Assembly (NCBI RefSeq): GCF_000769915.1 | Contig: NZ_JRLV01000001.1 | Location: forward strand, 310,001-374,000 | DNA: 64,000 bases | Direction: 5' to 3' | Origin: Flavobacterium beibuense F44-8 | Lineage (GTDB): Bacteria > Bacteroidota > Bacteroidia > Flavobacteriales > Flavobacteriaceae | Part shown: piece by piece, positions 8,284 to 15,817 of the stretch | Position numbering within the stretch: the first letter of the stretch is position 1 | Layout: every line of letters starts with the position of its first letter | Made by a program: the position numbers and the translations under genes | The notes under the pieces: model-generated | The model's database searches: none | Told to the model about the DNA's origin: nothing | The model's input: the letters and a program-made list of their open reading frames with translations, nothing else

Positions 8284-8451
8284 TGTTTAAAGGTTAAGGT
8301 ATAATAATAGATTATTGGTTTTATTAGTAGACGTTTTAAAACTAAAAATGGTTGTATGAAAATTCTTTTTTTTATGATTAAGACCTGGAGAAGTATATTT
8401 TGTTACACTTTGAGCGTGCTTTATAACGGATGATTATTGAGGTACATTGTG

Positions 8452-8459
8452 TATCTTTG
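8452..8459 (+). promoter_or_regulatory. -7 element TATCTTTG before the 8484 gene
   Basis: TATCTTTG fits TAnnTTTG and ends 24 bases before the ATG at 8484. It lies inside the longer frame from 8430, which argues that 8484 is the true start. The -33 element is not clear. Confidence 0.45.
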
Positions 8460-8483
8460 AGCTTTATTTTTACTCCCTGTGCC

Positions 8484-8747
8484 ATGAAAAAGATTAAAGA
8501 AGCAGAGCTGCGCAAAGACAGTTCGGTTAATAAAATTCAGTTTGATAAAGAATGGTTTTATGTGGTGCACGATATGGAAGACTATCTTGATGAAGATTTG
8601 ACCGGAGTGGAAACTGTTACACTACCCATATCGATTGACGGAGTGAAGTTCAATATGAAGTGTTCTACGCTGGAAGATATTGAACGCTTTAGGCAAAAAG
8701 AACCTCTTGAAGATTTTAGAAACAGTGTTTTTAGGAATAAAAAGTAA
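8484..8747 (+). CDS. Small conserved-looking protein of unknown function, between two DUF5686 genes
   Basis: An 87-aa soluble, charged protein beginning MKKIKEAELRKDSSVNKIQF. I recognise no family. The start at 8484 was chosen over an in-frame ATG at 8430 because a TAnnTTTG promoter element sits between them. It lies on the opposite strand to both flanking DUF5686 genes, and its TAA (8745-8747) directly abuts the reverse-strand stop of the next gene at 8748 with no spacer. No function is proposed. Confidence 0.65.
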   Translation: MKKIKEAELRKDSSVNKIQFDKEWFYVVHDMEDYLDEDLTGVETVTLPISIDGVKFNMKCSTLEDIERFRQKEPLEDFRNSVFRNKK

Positions 8748-11225
8748 CTATTCCAAAATATCGAGGAAGGTTAGCCCAAAAATAACCCCATCACTCATTT
8801 GTTTACCGTCATACGAACGAATATAATCGATCCTTAAAAAACGGAAACGATCCCAGCCCAGATTATCAAGCCCTATGGTAAATTCCATATATGGTTTTTG
8901 GTTAGGTACACCAAGCACATGGTATCCTGTAACCAGATAATAGTTTAATTTATTAAATAGCGGAACCTTATTGGCTAAATAACCCTTAAAGTTATATTCG
9001 GCATGAGCTTCAAAATACTTATCGTTAGTACTATGTGTATAATAAGGCAGGAAGTTAAATACATTTAAGTAACGTTCTGATTTGCCTACATGGGTTTGGT
9101 TGCCGTTAAAATGCCTGTAATCAGTAAATGCTATGCTGTCACTATTAAAAAACTGACCTGTACGTATGCTTATGCCTAAATCGCCAACATTACCTATGGT
9201 AGCATCATAAGTTATTTTTGCCGAGAGGTGATCAAAATTGTAGTTGTCTATACTGGAAGCAAATCCTTTTTCGTATTTTAAAAGTACCCTTGGATATTTG
9301 GTGCCTAGGTTTATTTTTTCGTGAGGTCTCAGCATGTATTTCTGCCCAAAGGTAAACCGGGCAGAAACAGATGTTTTTATCATGTTGTGCTTCTCGAAAG
9401 CAGGGGTGTCATAAGCTTCGGGGTCAAGCGGATTATTTGACGTATATGGTTTTTTGGCATTTTTAATGGTGGAGAAATTAGTGTTGTTGAATAACGAACG
9501 CTTACGGTTGTATTCTACCGATCCGAAAAACTCAATACCATTTACAAGTTCTTCCTCATAACTAAACTTAATGAAGTTTACATCATACAGTTTCATGTAA
9601 TTATCCCTAAAAAATAAGGTGCTTACACTGTTTACCATTCTGTTAATAGGGTTTTCGGGGTTAAACTGTTCTATGCTACTTCCTCCGCTTAGGGTTACTA
9701 TAGGGTTGCTAATATTATTAAACTTATGACTGATGAATGCATTTGCCCTAAAGCGTTTTTCGGCAAAACCATAGTTTAGGTTGGTCCCATAAGTAGTATA
9801 GGCTTTGGTCTCAGGGTTTGTTTTAGTAAAAGTAAATGTAGGAGCTAAGTGGTAAGCCTGTACGGTATTGAATCCTAACTTTCTGGCAAGACCCGAAAAT
9901 GTAATTTTCCAGTTCTCATCGGTATTGTAATACGTATAACCTATAGGAAGTGAAAACAGTAAGAACTTGTTTTTTTTACGGTCCTGTAGTTCAATATATT
10001 CCGGACTCTCCTTTAACTTTTCAAGACTGTCTTTTTTAATGTAGTCTTCTTTTTCTTCCTGTGTTAACGGGATTGGTCTGGTTTTGTTCCAGTAGCTATT
10101 GGGTTTGTTGTTAGCATCCTCGTTAAAGTCCAGTACTTTATTGGTTAACGGATTGCTTTTGAAATCAATATCAAAATTAATATTACTGTACACGGCACTA
10201 AACCTACCCGATAGGCCTACATCAAAAATTTCGGCATTAAAATCAATACTCTGTACGTTTTTAACCCATGTGTCTTTTTGACTGTTGTAACCAAAGTTTT
10301 GATTTATGGTAAGTATGTCAACCAGTGGTTGGTCTATAAGTAATCCTTTTATACTAAGGTTAACTGCATATAGTTCCCAACTCTCGTTTACAATGTATAT
10401 ATAACCATACATGGTGGGTTCACTATCCCTTTTTGGGGTTACTTTGATTTTATTGATTAAGTGACCACTCTTATCGTTAAAGGTGTTTTCCAGTTTGTAC
10501 CTGTAATAATTAAAAGCATTGTTTGCTAAAGGAGAAATAACACTGGTTTCAAAAGGTAGGTAATTTTCATAAAAATCAAACTCGGCAGCATAGGCATTGT
10601 TATAACTCATGCCGTTATCGTCTCCGCTTACTTTAGAGGCGTTAATAACTTCATTTATATTGTAGGGACGTTTGTATCGTATTCTGGAAACAGTTTCCGA
10701 TAGGTATAATACGCCACTACGCGTAGAGTCCAGCGTACCGCTAAAGTTTCCTACTTCCTGTCCCAGTATTTCTTCAGGTACATCATTTATTCTTATTATT
10801 CCTCGGGAATAGAAGTCGGCTTCATAAAAAGCGGTTTTTTGCGTATTGATTTTTTTATGTTCAATAGCATTTTTTATAATAGCATTAGCCTGATCTTCCC
10901 TGCTTTCAATTACTACTTCTTTTAGTAAGTATTCTGTGGGGTTAAGGCTTGTATTGAGGTCAAACGGAAACTCATTTATGGTAATTGTTGTCTCTTTAGT
11001 TTGATAACCAAGGGAACGGAATATAAATGTATAAGAGCCTTTTTCGGTAATTGGTAAGTAAAACTCGCCATTTTCGTTTGATGAGGTTCCATACTGACTG
11101 TTTTTGACCGTTATAGAGGCATAGGGAATTGCTTCGCCCGACTGTGATGAAGTTAGCCTGCCCCTTATTTGCGCAATGCTAAGGGAGCTATATAAAAATA
11201 ATATCAGTAGCAGGCATTTTTTCAT
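8748..11225 (-). CDS. DUF5686 / carboxypeptidase-like regulatory domain outer-membrane protein (paralogue B)
   Basis: An 825-aa protein with signal peptide (residues 1-18, ending SIAQ), CarboxypepD_reg-like domain (GRLTSSQSGEAIPYASITVK) and a DUF5686 body ending FGLTFLDILE. It shares long matching phrases with the 5806-8283 product, for example GDDNG, SPLANNAFNYY, IKVTPKRD and DYRHFNGNQTHV, and has the same total length. The aroQ stop lies 3 bases upstream of its start, so both are probably on one minus-strand transcript. Function unknown. Confidence 0.88.
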   Translation of the reverse strand: MKKCLLLILFLYSSLSIAQIRGRLTSSQSGEAIPYASITVKNSQYGTSSNENGEFYLPITEKGSYTFIFRSLGYQTKETTITINEFPFDLNTSLNPTEYLLKEVVIESREDQANAIIKNAIEHKKINTQKTAFYEADFYSRGIIRINDVPEEILGQEVGNFSGTLDSTRSGVLYLSETVSRIRYKRPYNINEVINASKVSGDDNGMSYNNAYAAEFDFYENYLPFETSVISPLANNAFNYYRYKLENTFNDKSGHLINKIKVTPKRDSEPTMYGYIYIVNESWELYAVNLSIKGLLIDQPLVDILTINQNFGYNSQKDTWVKNVQSIDFNAEIFDVGLSGRFSAVYSNINFDIDFKSNPLTNKVLDFNEDANNKPNSYWNKTRPIPLTQEEKEDYIKKDSLEKLKESPEYIELQDRKKNKFLLFSLPIGYTYYNTDENWKITFSGLARKLGFNTVQAYHLAPTFTFTKTNPETKAYTTYGTNLNYGFAEKRFRANAFISHKFNNISNPIVTLSGGSSIEQFNPENPINRMVNSVSTLFFRDNYMKLYDVNFIKFSYEEELVNGIEFFGSVEYNRKRSLFNNTNFSTIKNAKKPYTSNNPLDPEAYDTPAFEKHNMIKTSVSARFTFGQKYMLRPHEKINLGTKYPRVLLKYEKGFASSIDNYNFDHLSAKITYDATIGNVGDLGISIRTGQFFNSDSIAFTDYRHFNGNQTHVGKSERYLNVFNFLPYYTHSTNDKYFEAHAEYNFKGYLANKVPLFNKLNYYLVTGYHVLGVPNQKPYMEFTIGLDNLGWDRFRFLRIDYIRSYDGKQMSDGVIFGLTFLDILE

Positions 11226-11228
11226 ACA

Positions 11229-11645
11229 TTAAGGTAGTAAGGACTGTAAAGCCAAATCATAGCTTTTTAACCCAAAACCTATAATCACACCGGCTGATAC
11301 CGGAGATATGTAGGATTGATGCCTGAAAGTTTCCCGTGAAAATGTATTTGAAATATGTACCTCTATAACAGGTGTGGTAACTGCTTTAATAGCATCGCCT
11401 ATACCAATAGATGTATGGGTGTAAGCCCCGGCATTTATAACAATACCGTCATAATCAAATCCGGTTTCCTGTATTTTAGAGATGATTTCCCCTTCAATAT
11501 TACTTTGGTAATAGCTTAATTCCATTTGAGGGAAACGATGCTTTAGTGTTTCAAAATAATCGTCAAAACTCCTGCTGCCATATACATCAGGTTCGCGCTT
11601 TCCAAGCAGGTTAAGGTTAGGTCCGTTTATTATTATAACTTTCAT
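11229..11645 (-). CDS. aroQ: Type II 3-dehydroquinate dehydratase
   Basis: Third step of the shikimate pathway: 3-dehydroquinate to 3-dehydroshikimate, cytosolic dodecamer. The 138-aa protein starts MKVIIINGPNLNLLGKREPD, the family signature, with catalytic Tyr22 (VYGSRS), the substrate loop NAGAYTHTSIG, and EVHISN with His97. The ATG at 11645 was chosen because the frame upstream adds 26 hydrophobic residues not found in this family. It lies 3 bases before a DUF5686 gene and the two probably form an operon. Length fits the family. Confidence 0.95.
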   Translation of the reverse strand: MKVIIINGPNLNLLGKREPDVYGSRSFDDYFETLKHRFPQMELSYYQSNIEGEIISKIQETGFDYDGIVINAGAYTHTSIGIGDAIKAVTTPVIEVHISNTFSRETFRHQSYISPVSAGVIIGFGLKSYDLALQSLLP

Positions 11646-11775
11646 TTCAGTCTTTTTGTAAAAGTAGAAAATAGCCAGTAAGAATGCATAATACGTAAGA
11701 AAAAATTTAACATTTAAAGGCATAAAAAAGCCGGATACAAAAATGCATCCGGCCCCGAATTATAATTACCTGATT

Positions 11776-12330
11776 TTAGAAATAATATCCTACTGATAGT
11801 TGGAACACGCCGTTTTTAATATCAGCGTCACCACTGTCGTTTACATTGTTTAAGCCAATGTTGTAACGAGCCTGTGCAAATAGTCCCATAATAATTTTTA
11901 GCTCTACACCTCCAGATGCAGCAAGATCAAAACTTTTAGTTTCAAAAGCATCTTTAGCATCGTTTACAAGGAAAGAGAACTGTGGTCCAGCCATAAGGCT
12001 TAATTTACCAGGTACAACATAAAATTTGGCAAGTACCGGTACCGAGATATAATCTAAGTTAATGTCTTCGGCTACGCCTCCAATGCCTTCAGCTTCATAT
12101 TTTGCTTTACCTCCCTGAGAAGAGAAAAGTCCTTCTGCCTGTACAGAGAACATAGGTACAAGATTAAGTTCTAGTGCTAAACCGGCGTGAAAGCTTGTTA
12201 TACCATCACTGTTAATGTCCCCCTGAAAGTTAGAGAAGTTGGCTCCGGCTTTTATACCAAGGTCAATACCCTGAGCATTCATGGCAAAACTTCCGGCAAG
12301 TGCAGCAATTAAAAAAAGGAATTTTTTCAT
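11776..12330 (-). CDS. Small outer-membrane beta-barrel protein (porin family, PorT-like)
   Basis: A 184-aa exported protein: signal peptide MKKFLFLIAALAGSFAMNAQ, then eight or so amphipathic strands starting DLGIKAGANFSNFQGD and ending in FQLSVGYYF, with the terminal Phe typical of barrels assembled by BamA. Phrases such as QAEGLFSSQGG, ISVPVLAKFYVVPGKLSLMAGPQF match the OMP_b-brl_2 family. Start at 12330 chosen because it begins the signal peptide; the frame extends 10 codons further. A TAAATTTG (12388-12381 on the minus strand) may be its -7 box. Paralogous to the 12622 and 14118 genes. Cargo or ligand unknown. Confidence 0.85.
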   Translation of the reverse strand: MKKFLFLIAALAGSFAMNAQGIDLGIKAGANFSNFQGDINSDGITSFHAGLALELNLVPMFSVQAEGLFSSQGGKAKYEAEGIGGVAEDINLDYISVPVLAKFYVVPGKLSLMAGPQFSFLVNDAKDAFETKSFDLAASGGVELKIIMGLFAQARYNIGLNNVNDSGDADIKNGVFQLSVGYYF

Positions 12331-12585
12331 AGTATTATATTTAAGTTGGTTACTCCACATTGTTGTGGCTTGTTTTCAAACAAATTTATATAATAACTTT
12401 TGAGAAAAATAGTACTAAAGTCAACATTTATGACAGTTTTAGGTTAAAAGTTTCTTAAAGGTGAATTATTTAATTTTCTGTTTTTAACTTTAAATTAACA
12501 GTTTTAGTATTTAATTATTTAAATAAATGACGGTAAATGATAAAATAATATTTAAGTAGGGGTAATTTTCTTATTAAAAAAATTA

Positions 12586-12593
12586 TATATTTG
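12586..12593 (+). promoter_or_regulatory. -7 element TATATTTG before the 12622 gene
   Basis: TATATTTG matches TAnnTTTG and ends 28 bases before the ATG. The region upstream is extremely AT-rich and no clear TTG at -33 is seen. Confidence 0.55.
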
Positions 12594-12621
12594 GCGGGTA
12601 ACAATTAAAACTAACAAACCA

Positions 12622-13230
12622 ATGAAAAAAATTTTATTATCAGCTGCAGCCATAATGGCTTTCGGTTTTGCTTCACAGGCGCAGGATATTAAGTTTGGCG
12701 CTAAAGCAGGTGTTAACTTTTCAACATTATCTGGGGCAGACGGAGATGTTTCTTCAAGAACAGGTTTTCATATTGGAGCTGTAGCTGAAGTTAAGCTTAC
12801 AGAACAGTTTTCTATCCAGCCTGAGATTTTATACTCAATGCAAGGAGCTGATCAGGAAGCGACTGAAGAGTTTATGGGTGTAACTTATAACTATGAGTCA
12901 AGCTTAAAATTAGGTTATATTAATGTTCCGGTTATGGCTAAGTACTATCTTATGGAAGGCTTAAGTATTGAAGCTGGTCCTCAGGTAGGTTTCCTTTTAA
13001 GTGCTAAAGAAGAGTATAACGTTGAAGGAGAATCAGGAGAAGAAGATGTTAAAGACAGCGTTAGCAGTATTGATTTTGGTTTAGCTGGAGGTGTATCTTA
13101 TGATTTGCCAGTTGGACTTTTCTTTAATGCCAGATATTATGCAGGTCTTTCAAATGTTTATGACGGAGATCTTGATGGTATTGAGTATCAAAATGGTGTT
13201 TTCTCACTTTCTGTAGGATATAAATTTTAA
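12622..13230 (+). CDS. Small outer-membrane beta-barrel protein (porin family)
   Basis: A 202-aa protein with signal peptide MKKILLSAAAIMAFGFASQAQ, barrel start IKFGAKAGVNFSTLSG and barrel end VFSLSVGYKF. Conserved phrases QPEILYSMQGA and YINVPVMAKYYLMEGLSIEA show it is a paralogue of the 11776 and 14118 genes. A loop rich in Glu/Asp (EEYNVEGESGEEDVKDSVSS) could face outside. Divergent from 11776 with a 290-bp AT-rich spacer between them. Confidence 0.87.
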   Translation: MKKILLSAAAIMAFGFASQAQDIKFGAKAGVNFSTLSGADGDVSSRTGFHIGAVAEVKLTEQFSIQPEILYSMQGADQEATEEFMGVTYNYESSLKLGYINVPVMAKYYLMEGLSIEAGPQVGFLLSAKEEYNVEGESGEEDVKDSVSSIDFGLAGGVSYDLPVGLFFNARYYAGLSNVYDGDLDGIEYQNGVFSLSVGYKF

Positions 13231-13263
13231 TTAAGTTTAGAATACACATACCAAATCTTAATG

Positions 13264-13287
13264 ACCACCCTTTTTGGGAGGTTTTTG
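13264..13287 (+). terminator. Terminator after the 12622 gene
   Basis: ACCACCC (13264-13270), loop TTTTT, GGGAGGT (13276-13282) with one internal mismatch, then a T-run. Confidence 0.7.
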
Positions 13288-13401
13288 TTTTTTATAAAAA
13301 CAATATTTTTAAGTTATTAAATAGTTATTTTGTTTTATTATGTTGATTTTCAATACCTTTTTTTATCTAAAAAACCTTACATTTTATTGTTACTCTTTCT
13401 A

Positions 13402-13409
13402 TAATTTTG
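13402..13409 (+). promoter_or_regulatory. -7 element TAATTTTG before the 13438 gene
   Basis: TAATTTTG fits TAnnTTTG and ends 28 bases before the ATG, the same spacing as for the 12622 gene. Confidence 0.5.
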
Positions 13410-13437
13410 ATCTCGTAACAATTAAATTCAAAAAACG

Positions 13438-14037
13438 ATGAAAAAAGTATTATTATCATTAGCAGCAGTTTTTGCTTTTGGTTTAGCTAACGCTCAGGAG
13501 ACAGAGAGCAATGGTTTTGCTAAAGGAGATGTTTTTCTTTCGGGTACAGTAGGTTTCTCTTCAGAGACTACAGGTGATGCAAAAATAACAGGACTTAACA
13601 TTGCTCCAAGCGCAGGTTATTTTGTTAGTGAAAACATTGCTATAGGGCTTACTTTAGGGTATAATTCTCTTAAAAATGAAATGCCATCTAATCCGGTTAC
13701 ATCTGAATCAAAATATACTTCATTTGGAGTAGGGGCTTTTGGTAGATATTATTTTACCCCAGCCAATAGCTTTTCTTTGTTTGGTCAGCTTGGAGTAGGG
13801 TATGAAAACGGTAAATTAGAGCAAAATTCTAATGAAAGTAAAACAGATAGTTTTAATATAGGTGTAGCGCCGGGTATTAACTATTTTGTGTCAGAACATT
13901 TTGCACTTGAGGCTACTTTTGGTATTCTTGGCTACTCAACTTCAAAACCTGATTTTGATGGTGCTGACTCTACAAACAGTTTTGATTTTGGTTTAAATTT
14001 AGACAACATCAACTTTGGTATTGTTTACAAATTCTAA
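13438..14037 (+). CDS. Outer-membrane beta-barrel protein
   Basis: A 199-aa protein with signal peptide MKKVLLSLAAVFAFGLANAQ and a barrel with repeated Gly-aromatic strands (GYFVSENIAIGLTLGYNSLK, GAFGRYYFTPANSFSLFGQL, NYFVSEHFALEATFGILGYS) ending NINFGIVYKF. The strand pattern differs from its three neighbours and is closer to the OMP_b-brl/OmpA-membrane-domain type, so it is probably a more distant relative placed in the same cluster. No OmpA-like peptidoglycan domain is present. Shares a bidirectional terminator with the converging 14118 gene. Confidence 0.85.
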   Translation: MKKVLLSLAAVFAFGLANAQETESNGFAKGDVFLSGTVGFSSETTGDAKITGLNIAPSAGYFVSENIAIGLTLGYNSLKNEMPSNPVTSESKYTSFGVGAFGRYYFTPANSFSLFGQLGVGYENGKLEQNSNESKTDSFNIGVAPGINYFVSEHFALEATFGILGYSTSKPDFDGADSTNSFDFGLNLDNINFGIVYKF

Positions 14038-14058
14038 TTGTTTTAGTTATGTAATAAA

Positions 14059-14096
14059 GAACGCCTCCTGTTACTACGGGAGGCGTTCTTGTTTTT
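14059..14096. terminator. Bidirectional terminator between converging barrel genes
   Basis: GAACGCCTCC (14059-14068), a 10-base loop, GGAGGCGTTC (14079-14088), then TTGTTTTT. It lies between the plus-strand gene ending at 14037 and the minus-strand gene ending at 14118. Confidence 0.88.
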
Positions 14097-14117
14097 ATAT
14101 GTGGTGGGGAGTGGGGT

Positions 14118-14741
14118 TTAGAATTTATATCCTACACCAATTTGGAATACAGAGTTTTTAACGTCTCTGTTGTTTACAATATCAGTAAAGCCCTGTGTAT
14201 ATCTACCTGTGGCAAATAGCCCCATAGGAGTTTCAAAAGTTACACCTGCAGCTACACCAAAATCAAAGTCTTCAGCTTCATCAAGATTAAGGTCTCCGTC
14301 GTCTGCATTCGCATTAGCATCAATTTCTTCATTTACCTTAAATCCAAATTGCGGTCCCGCTTCAATACTCAGTCCGTCTAAAATGTACACTTTAGCCAGT
14401 ACCGGTACGTTAATGTAGTCAAGTTGGTATTCTACCTTGCCTTCACCACCAAAAATGCCGCCATCCACATCACTCTCAAATCCCTGTCCTGAATAAAGAG
14501 CCTCAGCCTGTAGTGAGAACATCTCTGTTAATGGAAATTCAGCCAGTAAACCAACATGGAAACTGGTTCTTGAGTCGGGACTGTCAAAATCATCTCCGGA
14601 AACTGTAGCAAAGTTAACACCACCTTTTATACCAAAACTTGGTGTAAGTGCATCGCTGCTTTGCGCATTTGCCGTTGTAATCGCTCCAATCATTAAAATC
14701 CCTGCCGAAAATAATTTAATTAGTCTTTTCATCTTTTTCAT
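14118..14741 (-). CDS. Small outer-membrane beta-barrel protein (porin family)
   Basis: A 207-aa protein with signal peptide (MKKMKRLIKLFSAGILMIGA, cleaved near ANAQ), barrel start FGIKGGVNFATVSGDD and barrel end NSVFQIGVGYKF. Shared phrases LQAEALYSGQG and INVPVLAKVYILDGLSIEAG link it to the 11776 and 12622 products. It has a strongly acidic loop (NANADDGDLNLDEAEDFD). The ATG at 14741 was chosen; 14732 is also possible. A TAATTTTG lies upstream on the minus strand (14767-14760). Divergent from xerD. Confidence 0.85.
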   Translation of the reverse strand: MKKMKRLIKLFSAGILMIGAITTANAQSSDALTPSFGIKGGVNFATVSGDDFDSPDSRTSFHVGLLAEFPLTEMFSLQAEALYSGQGFESDVDGGIFGGEGKVEYQLDYINVPVLAKVYILDGLSIEAGPQFGFKVNEEIDANANADDGDLNLDEAEDFDFGVAAGVTFETPMGLFATGRYTQGFTDIVNNRDVKNSVFQIGVGYKF

Positions 14742-14825
14742 AATTTTTGTTTTGCATCTCAAAATTATATTATTAATCTTGGGCTAATTATCAAGGAATT
14801 CTTAATTCACATAACTTTAACCTGT

Positions 14826-15725
14826 ATGAAAAGTTGGACTAAATTTATAACAGACTATAAATCGTACCTCAAAATAGAGCGTGGTTTATCTTTAAATTCG
14901 GTTGAGAATTATTCCTTAGATATCAATAGGTTAGTGAGGTATTTAGAGGGTACAGCACAGGATGTTTCACCATTAAAAATTACCGAAGAAACCATACAGG
15001 ATTTTATCTATAAAATGGCCGAAGAACTTAATCCAAGATCAAGAGCCAGACTTATTTCCGGACTCAAAAGTTTTTTTAATTATCTGGTTTTTGAAGACTA
15101 CAGGAAAGATAGCCCTATGGAGCTTATTGAGGTGCCTAAAGTAGGAAGAAAGCTGCCCGATACCCTTTCTACAGATGAAATTGATGACTTAATTGGAGCT
15201 ATAGATTTAAGTAGTAATGAAGGGGAGCGTAACAGGGCAATGCTGGAAACGCTTTACAGTTGCGGGCTAAGGGTTTCAGAATTAGTAGGTCTTAAAATTT
15301 CAGATTTATTTTTTGATGAGGGGTTTATTAAAATTACGGGTAAGGGTAATAAGCAACGTTTTGTGCCTATTGGTAACAGTACTCAAAAATACATTAACCT
15401 GTATAGAGACAGTATGAGAAATAAACTGGAAGTTAAAAAAGGACATGAGGATACTCTTTTTCTTAACAGGCGAGGTAGCGGGTTAACCCGAGCTATGGTG
15501 TTTACCATTATAAGGAGGCTGGCCGAAGCTATTGGACTAAACAAAACTATAAGCCCCCATACCTTTAGGCATTCGTTTGCTACACACCTTTTGGAAAATG
15601 GTGCCGACCTGCGTTCCATACAACTCATGATGGGGCATGAATCCATCACCACAACTGAGGTTTACATGCATTTGGACAGGAAATTCCTGAACAAAATTTT
15701 AAATACTTACCATCCAAGAAAATAA
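14826..15725 (+). CDS. xerD: Site-specific tyrosine recombinase XerD
   Basis: A 299-aa tyrosine recombinase that with XerC resolves chromosome dimers at dif. N-terminal SAM-like core-binding domain (residues 1-100), C-terminal catalytic domain with Arg149 (CGLRVSEL), Lys173 (TGKGNKQR), His245-x-x-Arg248 (HTFRHSFATHLLENGADLRS), His271 (GHESITTT) and nucleophile Tyr280 (EVYMHLD), all present. Length fits XerC/XerD, with no integron- or phage-type extension and no att-like repeats nearby, so it is taken as the housekeeping enzyme. XerC cannot be strictly excluded. Confidence 0.92.
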   Translation: MKSWTKFITDYKSYLKIERGLSLNSVENYSLDINRLVRYLEGTAQDVSPLKITEETIQDFIYKMAEELNPRSRARLISGLKSFFNYLVFEDYRKDSPMELIEVPKVGRKLPDTLSTDEIDDLIGAIDLSSNEGERNRAMLETLYSCGLRVSELVGLKISDLFFDEGFIKITGKGNKQRFVPIGNSTQKYINLYRDSMRNKLEVKKGHEDTLFLNRRGSGLTRAMVFTIIRRLAEAIGLNKTISPHTFRHSFATHLLENGADLRSIQLMMGHESITTTEVYMHLDRKFLNKILNTYHPRK

Positions 15726-15817
15726 AAAATTGCATAACTCTTAAAATTTCACTAAGTTTCATTCGGATTAATTGTACCTGCTATCGTAGGGCAACGTACA
15801 ATTTTCAGAAAAGATAT

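Noticed and set aside
8430..8483. Longer N-terminus of the small gene between the DUF5686 genes
   Set aside because: A TAnnTTTG promoter element lies inside this segment, so transcription likely begins after the upstream ATG.
12433..12507. Two ACAGTTTTAG direct repeats 65 bases apart in the divergent barrel-gene spacer
   Set aside because: Ten bases of AT-rich sequence can recur by chance in such a spacer; no palindrome or fixed promoter position supports a site.
14826..15725. Tyrosine recombinase as the mark of an integrated element
   Set aside because: The protein has XerD length and motifs, and no att repeats, tRNA or phage genes are near. It is the chromosome-dimer resolution enzyme.
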